This document shows positions 12,477-22,100 of a DNA stretch of 64,000 nucleotides, piece after piece. The position numbers were made by a program, and so were the translations under genes. The notes below the pieces were generated by a model. It saw only the letters and a list, made by a program, of their open reading frames with translations, ran no database searches and had not been told where the DNA came from. This stretch comes from Salegentibacter holothuriorum (GTDB taxonomy: Bacteria > Bacteroidota > Bacteroidia > Flavobacteriales > Flavobacteriaceae): positions 62,001-126,000 of the forward strand of contig NZ_FUYY01000005.1 in NCBI RefSeq assembly GCF_900168045.1, in the 5' to 3' direction. Positions within the stretch are counted from its first letter, which is position 1, and every line of letters starts with the position of its first letter.

Positions 12477-13413
12477 TAAAAAAATACTGGTAGTTGGGGA
12501 GTTAAATATAGATCTTATTTTAAATAATATTCAGGGTTTTCCTGAGGTAGGTGCCGAAAAGGTTGCTGAAAATATGGATTTTACCCTGGGCAGTTCCTCT
12601 GCGATTTTAGCCTCTAATATTGCCGCACTTGGAATTTCGACTTCTTTTAGCGGATTGCTGGGTAAAGATAATTTTGGAGAATTTATTCTAAAAGAATTAA
12701 AAACAAAAAACGTAGATACCCGTTTTGTTCAATTTAGCGAACAATACAAAACCGGGATTACTGTGGTGATGAACTATGATCAGGACCGTGCAAATGTTAC
12801 TTACTGTGGAGCTATGGATGTTTTTAATATAGAGCAGGTGCCATGGGAACATATTAACGAATTTGATCATCTTCACTTTTCAAACTACTTCTTGCAGGCG
12901 GGTATGAAACCCACTATTGTAGAGCTATTCAAGAGAGCTAAAGAGGCTGGGCTTAGTACTTCTTTAGATTTGCAGGTGGATCCTAAAGATGAATGGGATT
13001 TTGATTATAAGAACTGCTTGCCATTTGTAGATGTTTTTCTTCCAAATAAAAATGAAATCTTAAAACTTAGCGGGGAGAATACTCTTAAAAAAGCGATTGA
13101 AGAAATATCAAAATATAGTAATATCCTTGCTTTAAAGTTAGGAGATAAAGGTGGGCGTGTGCTTACCGAAACTGAAGATATTAGTATAGCGCCTTATCTT
13201 AATAAGGCCTATAAAGATGCAATTGGTGCGGGCGATTCTTTTAATGCCGGCTTCCTTAAAAAATTTCTGGAAGGAGCCAGTTTAAGAGACTGTCTTGATT
13301 ATGCCAATCTTACGGGTTCACTAAGTACTACTGCTGCAGGAGGAACTGGGGCTTTTAGCCATACAGAGGAAATTGAGATAAAAATTCAACAAATCAGGAA
13401 TACGAAATTATAA
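12469..13413 (+). CDS. PfkB/ribokinase-family sugar kinase
   Basis: I chose ATG 12469, which gives MSNKKILVVGELNIDLIL. An upstream in-frame TTG at 12460 would add only three residues. The gene overlaps the preceding one by 8 nt. The 314-residue protein has the N-terminal ribokinase fold with SSSAILASNIAALG as the substrate-side glycine/serine segment, and GAGDSFNAGF near the end with catalytic D256. It differs clearly from the LacC-like kinase next to it, so the two should phosphorylate different positions or sugars. In this operon the missing step is the first phosphorylation of GalNAc or galactosamine, which makes that a reasonable but unproven assignment. Confidence 0.75.
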   Translation: MSNKKILVVGELNIDLILNNIQGFPEVGAEKVAENMDFTLGSSSAILASNIAALGISTSFSGLLGKDNFGEFILKELKTKNVDTRFVQFSEQYKTGITVVMNYDQDRANVTYCGAMDVFNIEQVPWEHINEFDHLHFSNYFLQAGMKPTIVELFKRAKEAGLSTSLDLQVDPKDEWDFDYKNCLPFVDVFLPNKNEILKLSGENTLKKAIEEISKYSNILALKLGDKGGRVLTETEDISIAPYLNKAYKDAIGAGDSFNAGFLKKFLEGASLRDCLDYANLTGSLSTTAAGGTGAFSHTEEIEIKIQQIRNTKL

Positions 13414-14237
13414 TGAAACTAAAAGAAAAATTACAGCAATTACGAAATGATGGTCGTGGAATTTTGGCCACTAATTTTTATAACGTAGAAACCCTGCACG
13501 GAGTGTTGGCTGCTGCTTCAGAAATGAACGAACCTCTTATTCTTCAACTTACACAAAGTTCTATAGACTATATGGGTCTGGAAACAGCAGTAAATTTAGG
13601 CCGTACCGGTTTAAAACAGTTTGGTGTAGAAGGTTGGATTCATTTAGATCACGGTGGTTCGGTAGAGTTGGCTCAGCGTTGCCTGGATGCCGGTTTCGAT
13701 TCGGTAATGATAGATGGTAGTGAACTACCTTTTGAAGAAAATATAAAAATAACCAAAGAAGTTGTGGAACGAGCCAAAAAATATGGCGCTCATGTAGAAG
13801 CTGAATTAGGTTATGTGGCTAAATTAGGGCAGTCTCACGAGGATAAGGTTTTTACTCAACCTGAGGAGGCTAAACAATTTGTAGAAGAAACCGGTATTGA
13901 TGCACTTGCCATTGCTATAGGTACTGCACACGGATTCTATAAGCAAGAACCCGAATTACAATTAGATTTGCTGGAAAGAATTGCCAAAGCTACTCCGGTA
14001 GGATTGGTATTGCACGGTGGTTCTGGAGTTCCCGGTTCACAAATGCAAGCTGCTATTTCGCGTGGGATTTGTAAAGTAAACCTGGCTACCGAAATCAAGA
14101 ATATTTTTATGAAAACCCTGCAAAGCGAATTAAGGAATAATGAAGAGATAGATTTGCGAAAGGTATTTCCTGTAGCTACTGGAGAAATAACCAAATTGGT
14201 TAAGGGAAGATTAGAAATTGTAAAAAATAATGTTTAG
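13413..14237 (+). CDS. Class II aldolase, tagatose-1,6-bisphosphate type (GatY/KbaY-like)
   Basis: The 274-residue zinc aldolase has catalytic D79 and zinc ligand H80 in HLDHGGS, a second zinc ligand H173 in IGTAHGFY, and a third, H201, in VLHGGSG with the phosphate-binding SGVPGSQMQ loop and KVNLATEI. These match class II fructose/tagatose-bisphosphate aldolases at the usual KbaY length (about 285). It splits the bisphosphate into dihydroxyacetone phosphate and glyceraldehyde-3-phosphate. The ATG overlaps the preceding stop by one base (TAATG), so it is translationally coupled. With AgaS and the LacC-like kinase it completes the tagatose route. Fructose-bisphosphate specificity cannot be excluded by motif alone. 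Confidence 0.85.
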   Translation: MKLKEKLQQLRNDGRGILATNFYNVETLHGVLAAASEMNEPLILQLTQSSIDYMGLETAVNLGRTGLKQFGVEGWIHLDHGGSVELAQRCLDAGFDSVMIDGSELPFEENIKITKEVVERAKKYGAHVEAELGYVAKLGQSHEDKVFTQPEEAKQFVEETGIDALAIAIGTAHGFYKQEPELQLDLLERIAKATPVGLVLHGGSGVPGSQMQAAISRGICKVNLATEIKNIFMKTLQSELRNNEEIDLRKVFPVATGEITKLVKGRLEIVKNNV

Positions 14238-14272
14238 AATTAGCCCTTATTAGAATAATAAATTTTCAAAAC

Positions 14273-14299
14273 TTTAGTTTTTAGTGTATTAAAACTAAA
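14273..14299 (+). terminator. AT-rich hairpin after the aldolase gene
   Basis: TTTAGTTTT (14273-14281) and AAAACTAAA (14291-14299) form a 9-bp stem with a 9-nt loop in the 108-bp gap before the amidohydrolase gene. It has no G/C-rich stem or clear U-tract, so it is a weak terminator or processing hairpin at best. Confidence 0.3.
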
Positions 14300-14345
14300 A
14301 ATATTCTATTACCTGCTGTTTCATAAATAATAAAAATCAAATATT

Positions 14346-15335
14346 ATGATATCAAAATTTATAGACGCTCACGTTCATTTAAACACGCTTTCTTCAGAAA
14401 AAATGGAGAAAATGATGGAGTATAACGCCGGCTTTCTTTCTATAAATACCAATATTCCATTCTTTGAAGGAATTGAGGAACAGGAAAACATAATTTTAGA
14501 ATTTCAAAAGAAATATCCCGGCAGGATAAAATATTTTACCACTTTCAACTTTAAAAAATGGGGGCAGCCCGATTTTGTTGAAGATGCTATTGCGCAAATA
14601 AAACGCGGTTTAAACAATGGCGCAGTAGGAGTTAAGATTTGGAAAGACCTGGGCTTTGATTACCACAATCCCGATGGTAGTTTTGTGATGATAGACGACC
14701 CAATATTTGACCCTATTTTTGAATATATTCAGGAGAATAATATTATGCTTATAGGTCACCAGGGAGAGCCAAGAAACTGTTGGTTACCACTTGATGAAAT
14801 GACTGTAGATTCAGATAGAAATTATTTTAAAGAACATCCTGAGTATCATATGTTCCTGCAAAAGGAATTTCCTTCTTATGAAGATCAAATGCAGGCAAGG
14901 GATAAGATGCTGGATAAATTCCCCGGGATCACCTATGTTGGGCTTCACCTTTTTAGTATGGAATGGAGTATAGAGGAAGTGGCTAAACGCCTTGAGAAAT
15001 ATCCTAAAACTTTTACCGATGTTGCAGAAAGGGTTTGTCATTTACAACTCCAGGCAAAAGATAACTGGCAGGGGGTTCGTGATTTTATTCTGAAATATCA
15101 GGACAGAATTATATATGGAACCGATGTTATAGATGACGGCAGTACACCCGCGACCGAAATTGCTGAACGTTTTGAATGGTTATGGAATTTTCACTACGAT
15201 TTCTTTGCAACCGACAAGGTTTTGGGGGCACCTGAGTTTAAGGGGGAATTTAAAGGTCTAAACTTACCTGAAGATGTGGTAGAGAAAATATTCTATTCTA
15301 ACGCCAAAAGAATTTATGGATTTACAGATTTTTAA
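14346..15335 (+). CDS. Amidohydrolase-superfamily (COG2159-like) metal-dependent hydrolase
   Basis: The 329-residue protein has no signal peptide and is cytoplasmic. Amidohydrolase ligands are all visible: H9 and H11 in FIDAHVHLN, Lys in GVKIWKDLG, His in LIGHQGEP, His in VGLHLFSMEW, and Asp in IIYGTDVID near residue 260. It therefore looks catalytically complete. It follows the AgaS-kinase-aldolase set and precedes the GH109 gene. That pathway needs an N-acetylgalactosamine-6-phosphate deacetylase and no NagA/AgaA homologue is present, so this enzyme is a candidate for the step (inference). Other COG2159 activities such as decarboxylase or lactonase remain possible. Confidence 0.7.
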   Translation: MISKFIDAHVHLNTLSSEKMEKMMEYNAGFLSINTNIPFFEGIEEQENIILEFQKKYPGRIKYFTTFNFKKWGQPDFVEDAIAQIKRGLNNGAVGVKIWKDLGFDYHNPDGSFVMIDDPIFDPIFEYIQENNIMLIGHQGEPRNCWLPLDEMTVDSDRNYFKEHPEYHMFLQKEFPSYEDQMQARDKMLDKFPGITYVGLHLFSMEWSIEEVAKRLEKYPKTFTDVAERVCHLQLQAKDNWQGVRDFILKYQDRIIYGTDVIDDGSTPATEIAERFEWLWNFHYDFFATDKVLGAPEFKGEFKGLNLPEDVVEKIFYSNAKRIYGFTDF

Positions 15336-15416
15336 CTAATAAAAAAAGCTTTTCATTTCTACCTGATGGAAAATTGCTGTTAGAAATGACTGCTCATTAG
15401 AATTAATACTTTAATT

Positions 15417-16826
15417 ATGAAAAATAACCGAAGAGATTTTTTAAGAATTACCGGTCTTGGCGGACTTGGTTTAGTAACCGGAAGTGCATTAAGTTGTAAA
15501 GGGCCGGAAACTTTATTTGCAAACGCTCCTACAGGACCACAACAGTTTAATATGAGTGGTTATGCTGCTCCAAAGTTAGATACTGTGCGTATAGGTTTTA
15601 TTGGATTGGGGATGCGAGGCCCGGGTGCAGTGTATCGTATGAGCCAGATTGAAGGTGTTGAGATAAAGGCCTTATGTGATTTACGTCCGGAACAGGTCGA
15701 AAAAGTGAAAGCAGAATTGGAAGATACTGCCCACGATCCAGATACATATTCAGGTAGTGATAATGCCTGGAAAGAGATGGTAGACCGGGACGATTTAGAT
15801 TTAATTTATATCGCTACACCATGGGATTGGCATACGCCAATGGCTGTTTATGCTATGGAAGCCGGGAAACACGCTGCTGTAGAAGTTCCAGCCGCAAAAA
15901 CTATAGATGAATGCTGGGAGCTTGTAGAGACTTCTGAGAGAACGAAAAAGCATTGTATGATGCTTGAAAATTGCTGCTACGATTTCTTTGAAATGCTAAC
16001 CTTAAACATGGCGCGTCAGGGATATTTTGGAGAAATTATTCATGGTGAGGGAGCTTATATTCATAATTTACTAGACTTGAATTTCAATAAAGATGCCTAC
16101 GAAGATATGTGGCGTCTAAGAGAAAACTACGAAAGGGATGGAAATCTTTATGCTACTCACGGCTTGGGCCCCATTTGCCAGGTAATGAATGTGAATAGAG
16201 GAGACCAGATGGATTACCTAACTTCTTTGTCCAGTAACGATTTTCATATGGGGGCAAAAGCTAAAGAATTAGCTAAAGAAGATTCTTTTTATGAACAATT
16301 TGTTGGTAAGAAGTATGCTGGGAATATGAATACTACCATAATCAAGACTAAAAATGGAAAAAGCATTATGGTGCAACATGATGTGACTTCACCACGCCCA
16401 TATTCACGTATTCACCTTGTTAGTGGTACCGAGGCTTTTGCCAGGAAATGGCCTAGTCCAGAGAGAGTTGCCAAAGGACATTCCTGGTTGAAAGAAAGCG
16501 AGATGACCGAGCTTGAAAAGAAATATACCCCAGAAATTATTAATAAAGTTGGAGATTTGGCTAAAAAAGTAGGTGGCCATGGTGGAATGGACTTTATTAT
16601 GGACTGGAGATTAATAGATAACCTTAGAAACGGTTTACCGCTAGATCAGGATGTTTATGATGCTGCATTGTGGAGTGCCATTACCCCGCTTTCAGTAGAC
16701 TCTGTAACCAATAGAGCGCAATCTATGGATGTTCCCGATTTTACTAGGGGAGCCTGGAAAAATAATAAACCGGTAGATGTTACTTTAAAAGGAGGCGGAA
16801 CCACCAATGTTATTTTGAGAGGCTAG
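15417..16826 (+). CDS. GH109 alpha-N-acetylgalactosaminidase, NAD-dependent, Tat-exported
   Basis: The 469-residue protein starts with a twin-arginine signal (NRRDFLRITGLGG). A Gfo/Idh Rossmann domain follows (IGFIGLGMRGPGAVYRM, about 58-75; VEVPAAKTIDECWE). The GH109 signature LYATHGLGPICQ contains Y245 and H248, the same Tyr-x2-His spacing as the catalytic pair of the characterised Elizabethkingia enzyme. The end has GHGGMDFIMDWR. The length matches the family (about 440 plus signal). It uses tightly bound NAD to remove terminal alpha-GalNAc, as in blood-group A or mucin cores. It carries its cofactor through Tat, so it acts in the periplasm. It supplies GalNAc to the tagatose-route genes directly upstream. 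Confidence 0.9.
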   Translation: MKNNRRDFLRITGLGGLGLVTGSALSCKGPETLFANAPTGPQQFNMSGYAAPKLDTVRIGFIGLGMRGPGAVYRMSQIEGVEIKALCDLRPEQVEKVKAELEDTAHDPDTYSGSDNAWKEMVDRDDLDLIYIATPWDWHTPMAVYAMEAGKHAAVEVPAAKTIDECWELVETSERTKKHCMMLENCCYDFFEMLTLNMARQGYFGEIIHGEGAYIHNLLDLNFNKDAYEDMWRLRENYERDGNLYATHGLGPICQVMNVNRGDQMDYLTSLSSNDFHMGAKAKELAKEDSFYEQFVGKKYAGNMNTTIIKTKNGKSIMVQHDVTSPRPYSRIHLVSGTEAFARKWPSPERVAKGHSWLKESEMTELEKKYTPEIINKVGDLAKKVGGHGGMDFIMDWRLIDNLRNGLPLDQDVYDAALWSAITPLSVDSVTNRAQSMDVPDFTRGAWKNNKPVDVTLKGGGTTNVILRG

Positions 16827-16902
16827 AAAATTTATGCTTAAAAATTGAGAGTTTTTTTTCACTTTTTGTGATTAAATTTTCAAACGAAATAAATTATTTT
16901 TT

Positions 16903-16946
16903 AAATTCCTGTTTTTGTTATCTATAACTGGCAGGAATTTTTTATT
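16903..16946 (+). terminator. Rho-independent-like terminator after the GH109 gene
   Basis: AAATTCCTG (16903-16911) pairs with CAGGAATTT (16932-16940), with an inner stem GTTAT (16917-16921) / ATAAC (16924-16928), followed by a T-run. It lies about 75 nt after the GH109 stop and closes the plus-strand operon. Confidence 0.65.
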
Positions 16947-17153
16947 TTTTGTCTAATTTTGAATTTAAATTATTATAATTGATACTATAAATTCTGAAGA
17001 CTAATTAAAGGGTTTTGTAGCAGTACTAAATATAGCATCAGTTCTAGTTGTTTTTTAATCGAAAGCTTTAAAAAATATGGAGGTCAGTAGATAAATACTT
17101 AACAAAATTTACGATTAACCTTTTGGAATTAAGTGTTTTAAAGCAAGTATAGC

Positions 17154-17222
17154 TGTCAGTTCGAGCGGAGTCGAGAACTATTCGTTAACGGAAAATAGGT
17201 TTCGACTGCGCTCAACCTGACA
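17154..17222. repeat. REP-like imperfect palindrome (TTCGAGCGGAGTCGA type)
   Basis: Left arm TGTCAGTTCGAGCGGAGTCG (from 17154) and right arm ending TGCGCTCAACCTGACA (to 17222) form a roughly 28-bp imperfect stem around a short loop. This GAGC-G-AGTCGA palindrome style is a widespread intergenic repeat in flavobacterial genomes. It sits in the 551-bp gap 16827-17377, which otherwise holds only the terminator at 16903 and no open reading frame I would accept. Confidence 0.7.
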
Positions 17223-17377
17223 TTTCCTATAAATTTCCGATAGTGTATGAGTAACTATCTACTGAATCTCTAAAAAAATATCGAGAAGTGATGTTGATCT
17301 TCATTTCTGGAACAATAACAAAAACTTGTATTCTGCAACCAAAAAAATAATATATCAATTTAAATTTAAACTAATTT

Positions 17378-18148
17378 ATGAGAAAAGCCGCAGCACGCCG
17401 ATCAAAAATATTGGAAATTCTAGACGAATTTAATAAAGTTAATGTCACAGAGTTAAGTGAGATGTTTAGCGTAAGTGAAGTTACTATTCGTAACGACTTA
17501 GATAAACTTGAGAAAAATAAACTTCTTGTTAGGGCACACGGCGGGGCTTTTAAAACTAATAATCTTGCTCTGGCGGTTTCAGAGAAAAAAAGTATTAATC
17601 GGGACCTAAAACGTTTAATTGGAAAAGTGGCGGTTGACCTTATCCAGGAGAATGATTCAATTATTCTTGACTCAGGTACAACTACATTTGAAATTGCCAG
17701 TAACTTAGGGAAGTTTAAGGAAATTACAGTGATCTCTAATGCGCTTGATATTGTGAATAATCTAGCTCAATTTGATAATCTTAAAGTTTATATGCCTGGT
17801 GGTTATTTAAAGGAGTTCTCTATGTCTCTGGTAGGTCCTATGGCAGAGCGTAATTTAAAACAACTCTTTTGCAACAAACTATTTTTAGGAGTTGATAGCA
17901 TAAGAACTAATGTAGGTTTCTTTACGCACCATATGGAGGAGGCATACTTAAACCAAATTATGATTGATATTGCTGAAGAAGTAATTGTGGTTGCAGATTC
18001 TACTAAATTCAAAAAAACAGGTCTGGCCTTTATTCAGAATTTTGAGCATATAGACAAGCTAATTACAGATGATGGTATTGAAGAATCAGATATTGCTATG
18101 CTGAAGAAAAATAACGTAGAAGTTTTAATTGCCGGAAAAAGTGAATAG
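17378..18148 (+). CDS. DeoR/GlpR-family transcriptional regulator
   Basis: The 256-residue protein has the DeoR winged helix-turn-helix at residues 8-57 (RSKILEILDEFNKVNVTELS, SEVTIRNDLDKLEKNKLLVR, AHGGA). A sugar-phosphate sensor domain (about 75-235) has the phosphate-binding DSGTTTFEIASNL and VVADSTKFKK. Family members such as AgaR and GatR repress sugar-phosphate catabolism and release DNA on binding a phosphorylated intermediate. Its position after the GalNAc/tagatose genes and before the neuraminate lyase suggests it controls the agaS operon; repeated TTATTTG-type motifs lie upstream of agaS. It is not clearly preceded by the same motif, so autoregulation is not shown. Confidence 0.88.
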   Translation: MRKAAARRSKILEILDEFNKVNVTELSEMFSVSEVTIRNDLDKLEKNKLLVRAHGGAFKTNNLALAVSEKKSINRDLKRLIGKVAVDLIQENDSIILDSGTTTFEIASNLGKFKEITVISNALDIVNNLAQFDNLKVYMPGGYLKEFSMSLVGPMAERNLKQLFCNKLFLGVDSIRTNVGFFTHHMEEAYLNQIMIDIAEEVIVVADSTKFKKTGLAFIQNFEHIDKLITDDGIEESDIAMLKKNNVEVLIAGKSE

Positions 18149-18162
18149 AAGTTAAAATTTTA

Positions 18163-18196
18163 TATATTTGATATGTAATACATAATACATATCAAA
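18163..18196 (+). promoter_or_regulatory. Promoter -7 box plus NanR-like operator in front of nanA
   Basis: TATATTTG (18163-18170) is an exact TAnnTTTG -7 box. It overlaps a palindrome with 11-bp perfect arms TTTGATATGTA (18167-18177) and TACATATCAAA (18186-18196) that reaches the start codon. Within it GATATGTAATACATAATACA (18170-18189) matches the 20-bp operator found at three other sites. A bound repressor would cover the transcription start. Confidence 0.7.
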
Positions 18197-19092
18197 TGAA
18201 GAACATGTTTGCGGCGACTTACGCGCCAATGAAAGAAGATTTTAGTATTAATCCAGTGGAGGTTAGTAATTATTCCAATTATCTTTTGCGTAATAAGGTA
18301 TTTGGAGTTTTTATAAATGGATCTACCGGAGATTTTGTTTCTCTTACTGGAAATGAACGTATTGAACTCCTGGAAGCCTGGTCTGAAGAACGAAAAAACG
18401 GCCTTTACTTAATTAATCACGTAGGTAGTAATAGTTTAAAGGAGGCAGAAGGCCTGGCACAGGCTTCAGTTGGTAAAGCAGATGCTATTGCTGCTATTGC
18501 TCCTTTTTACTTTAAGCCTGCTAATGTGCAGCAACTGCTGGATTATTGTAAAGCAATTGCTGCAAAGGCTGGTGATCTCCCTTTTTATTATTATCATTTA
18601 CCTGTTTTAACCGGTGTTAATTTCTCAATGACTGTTTTTGGCGAAATGGCTAAGAAACAGATTCCTAACTTTGCCGGTATAAAATTCACCGAAAATAACC
18701 TGGTTGAATTTCAAAAAACGAATTTGAACCATCCAGACCTGGACGTCTTTTTTGGTGTAGATGAAGCTTTTTGTTCTTCTTTAGGCTCATTATCAAAAGG
18801 ATGGGTTGGAAGCACCTACAATCATTTAAGTCCTCTTTTTCACGAAATCAAAGCTGAATTTGATAAAGGTAATCTTGAAAAAGCACTCCAATTACAAAAC
18901 CTCGTGGTCACCTTTGTAGAAACTTTGAGCACTTATGGTAGCTTTAATGGAAGTGGCAAGAGTTTTATGTCTGCATTGGGTGTAAATTGTGGTCCCTCTC
19001 GTTTTCCTCACCCAACTTTAACCAATTCTCAATTGGAAAATGCCGCTAAAACCTTTGATAGTATAGGGTTATCCCCCTATTTTTCGTCATAA
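18196..19092 (+). CDS. nanA: N-acetylneuraminate lyase
   Basis: The 298-residue protein belongs to the DapA/NanA TIM-barrel family. It has the pyruvate-binding GSTGDF (about 43-48), YHLP with active-site Y133, and GIKFTENN with Schiff-base K163. It lacks a signal peptide and is cytoplasmic. It cleaves N-acetylneuraminate to N-acetylmannosamine and pyruvate. The closest functional setting is the Bacteroides nanL-nanE type of pathway, with the epimerase encoded here at 28210. The start ATG at 18196 directly follows an operator palindrome; Met4 (18205) is a possible alternative start. It is followed by susC/susD of the sialic-acid-side PUL, across 89 bp with its own operator. Confidence 0.92.
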   Translation: MKNMFAATYAPMKEDFSINPVEVSNYSNYLLRNKVFGVFINGSTGDFVSLTGNERIELLEAWSEERKNGLYLINHVGSNSLKEAEGLAQASVGKADAIAAIAPFYFKPANVQQLLDYCKAIAAKAGDLPFYYYHLPVLTGVNFSMTVFGEMAKKQIPNFAGIKFTENNLVEFQKTNLNHPDLDVFFGVDEAFCSSLGSLSKGWVGSTYNHLSPLFHEIKAEFDKGNLEKALQLQNLVVTFVETLSTYGSFNGSGKSFMSALGVNCGPSRFPHPTLTNSQLENAAKTFDSIGLSPYFSS

Positions 19093-19100
19093 AGTAAAAT

Positions 19101-19137
19101 TTTTTGCAAATTTATTATGTATAACATAATGCATTTG
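19101..19137 (+). promoter_or_regulatory. Promoter with NanR-like operator between -33 and -7, upstream of susC
   Basis: TTTTTG (19101-19106) fits the -33 element, and TGCATTTG (19130-19137) is one mismatch from TAnnTTTG at 23-nt spacing. Between them is a perfect palindrome ATTATGT-ATA-ACATAAT (19114-19130). The extended 20-mer ATTATGTATAACATAATGCA matches the other three operator copies. This geometry fits direct repression. Confidence 0.7.
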
Positions 19138-19181
19138 TTTACATTAGCAATGTTAAAAACAACAAATTAAATCTTAATTTT

Positions 19182-22100
19182 ATGAGAAAAAGATTAAACT
19201 TTATGGAATATGTGCTTCAAAGCATATTCTTAGTTAGACATGTTAAGGCTCCCAATAGAATTATTCTTGGAACCCTCATGTTAGTGTGTTTTGGATTTAC
19301 AGTAGAAGCCCAGGACATTGAAGTTTCTGGGGTTGTTTCTGATGAAGCCGGAATTCCTTTACCGGGTGTTAACGTGCTTGTGAAAAATACCAATCGCGGT
19401 GTACAAACAAATTTTGATGGGGTGTATAGTATTGATGCTAATCCTGGGGAAACTTTGGTATTTAGCTACTTAGGCTTTAAAACTTCAGAAATCGTTGTAG
19501 AGGAACAGCTTTCAAACTTGAACGTTATTCTAGAGGAAGATTTGTCTAGTTTAGATGAAGTAGTGGTCACTGGATACGGAAAACAATCCCGGGCGAAGTT
19601 AACCACTTCTATCGCCAAAATGGATACCCGTATACTGGAAACTTCTACCAGGTCTAATGCTGCAACCGCTTTGCAGGGTACAATTCCCGGCTTGAGGGTT
19701 ACCAATAATACTGGTCAACCTGGAGCTACTCCAAATATTGTATTAAGAGGTGGTACTAGCTTTGATGGTTCTGGGTCTCCTTTAATTTTAATAGATGGAG
19801 TGCCAGGTAGTTTTTATGCCTTAAACTCTGATGATATTGAATCTATAGAGGTTTTAAAAGATGCTGCTGCTACCGCTATTTATGGAGCAAGAGCGGCGAA
19901 TGGGGTGGTTTTAGTAACCACAAAAACAGGTGAAGCTGGAAGAGCCACAATTACTTATAAACAAAAGTATAGTATAAATTATGAAAGGGAAACCCCTGAA
20001 TATCTAGATGCTGCTAACTTTATAAAATATAATCGCCAGGCTGTTTTATATTATAATGAAGCTACGGGAAGAAATAATTTTGATGCCGGTTTCTTAAATG
20101 GAGCTTTAGCTTTTGGAACAGGAGGAAATACCACAAATTCCCCTTTTACCACTCAGTATTTATCCAACGAAAATAGGTATCTATTAGATTACCCAGGTTG
20201 GGGAACAGTTACAGATCCTGTAGATCCAAGTAAAGAGATTTTATTTCGCCAAAATAATGTAGGGGATCTAATTTATCAACCCAGTACCTCTACAGATCAT
20301 TATATTGGTTTTCAAGGTGGAAATGAAAAGGGTTCTTATTTTGCAAGTTTAGGATATTTAGATAACGATGGTTTAATTTTAGGTTCCGGATTTAAAAGAT
20401 ATTCGGGGAAATTTACTGGCTCTTATAAAATTACGGATAAATTTAGAGTGAACTCTAATATTTTATACTCTCATTCTAACTTAAATTTAAGTCCGTTGGG
20501 AAGTAATAATACGGTTTTTAGAAGGTTTGCCGGCCAGGCACCAACTTCCAGAACTTATAATAATAATCCCGATGGAAGCCTTTCAGATGATTTAAATCCG
20601 GGGACTAATCCTGGTTTTGGAAATCCATTATATTATCAGGATAAATTTATTCGAGACAATCTTGAACAAAGATTAACAGCATCTGTAGGTATAGATTGGG
20701 ATTTAATGTCTAACCTAACTTTCTCTCTTACCGGTAGTCACTTTACCATTAATAATTTAGATGAAAGTTTTAATAAAGCTTATTTAAGTGGAAATTCTTT
20801 AATCGAGACTAGAAATGCTTCTGCTCGTACTGAGAAAACTCTTAGAAACCAACTTACAGGTACTTTAAATTATACAAAGTCTGTTGATAAACATTATTTT
20901 GATGTGCTATTAGGTGCTGAGTATTACCGGGATGAATATTTTACATTTAGCGCAGGTACTGAAAACTCGCCTACAGATTTAATTCCAACCCTTAATGCTG
21001 GTGCCGAAGCCAATGGAGTTCCTTATAGTTTTAGGACCCTTCAGGTGATCGCTTCAGGTTTTGGTCGTCTAAATTATGATTATGATGATAGATATTTAGT
21101 AGGACTTACATTTAGATATGACGGTTCTTCCAGGTTAGGAAATAATAAATATGGATTTTTCCCAGGAGTATCTTTAGGTTGGAATGTACATAATGAAGAG
21201 TTCTTTAAAGATTCTGATATCAATAAGGTTTTTACCAAAATAAAGCCCAGACTTAGTTATGGGGTAAACGGTAATCTTGAGGTTTTAGGTAACTTTAGTT
21301 CTTTTGGAGCTTATGGCTCACAGGGAGTTTATGATGGGCAAACAGGTTATGCCAATACATCTTTGCCGACACTAGACTTGCGTTGGGAGAGATCTACAAC
21401 CACTAATTTTGGATTAGACGTTTCTTTATTTAATAATAGAATAAATTTAATTGCTGATTATTTTATTCGTGATGTAGAAGATAAACTTTCAAACTTAACG
21501 TTGCCTTATTGGACAGGTTTTAGTGGGGTAACTACGAATAACGGTATTCTTCGAAATAAAGGTATTGAACTACAATTAGGAGCAGATCTTGTTAGAGGAG
21601 AAGAATTTCAATGGTCAGTAAACGGTACCTTGTCTAAAATCAAAAACTTTGTAGTAGAATTACCAGAAAATGATAATGAATTGAATCGCCAGGGCGGAAC
21701 TCAAATTTATAATCCTAATACCGGAGAACTCGAATGGGTTGGAGGTTTACAGGAAGGCCAACGTGTTGGTAATGATTTAGTAGTAACTTATGTACAGGAT
21801 TATATTTATGCCAACCAGGCAGAAGTAGATGCTGATGCTAACGTGCAGGATGATTTTCTTCCAGATCCATTTAAGCGTTATCCCGGTGATGTTGCCTGGG
21901 TAGATAGTAATGGTGACGATGTGATTAACAGTTTTGACAGAAAGGTAATAGGAAGAACTACTCCAGATTTTTACGGAGGACTTTCCACAAACATGAGCTA
22001 TAAGAATTTTAGCTTGTATGTTAAAACCGACTTTGCAACAGGTCACGTAATTTATAACCATATTCGAGGAAAAGGATTGGCGCAAACCCAGGGTAACCTA

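Noticed and set aside
17154-17222. Palindromic element as an insertion-sequence end or CRISPR repeat
   Set aside because: A single copy without transposase, target duplication or spacers; it fits a REP-like intergenic palindrome.
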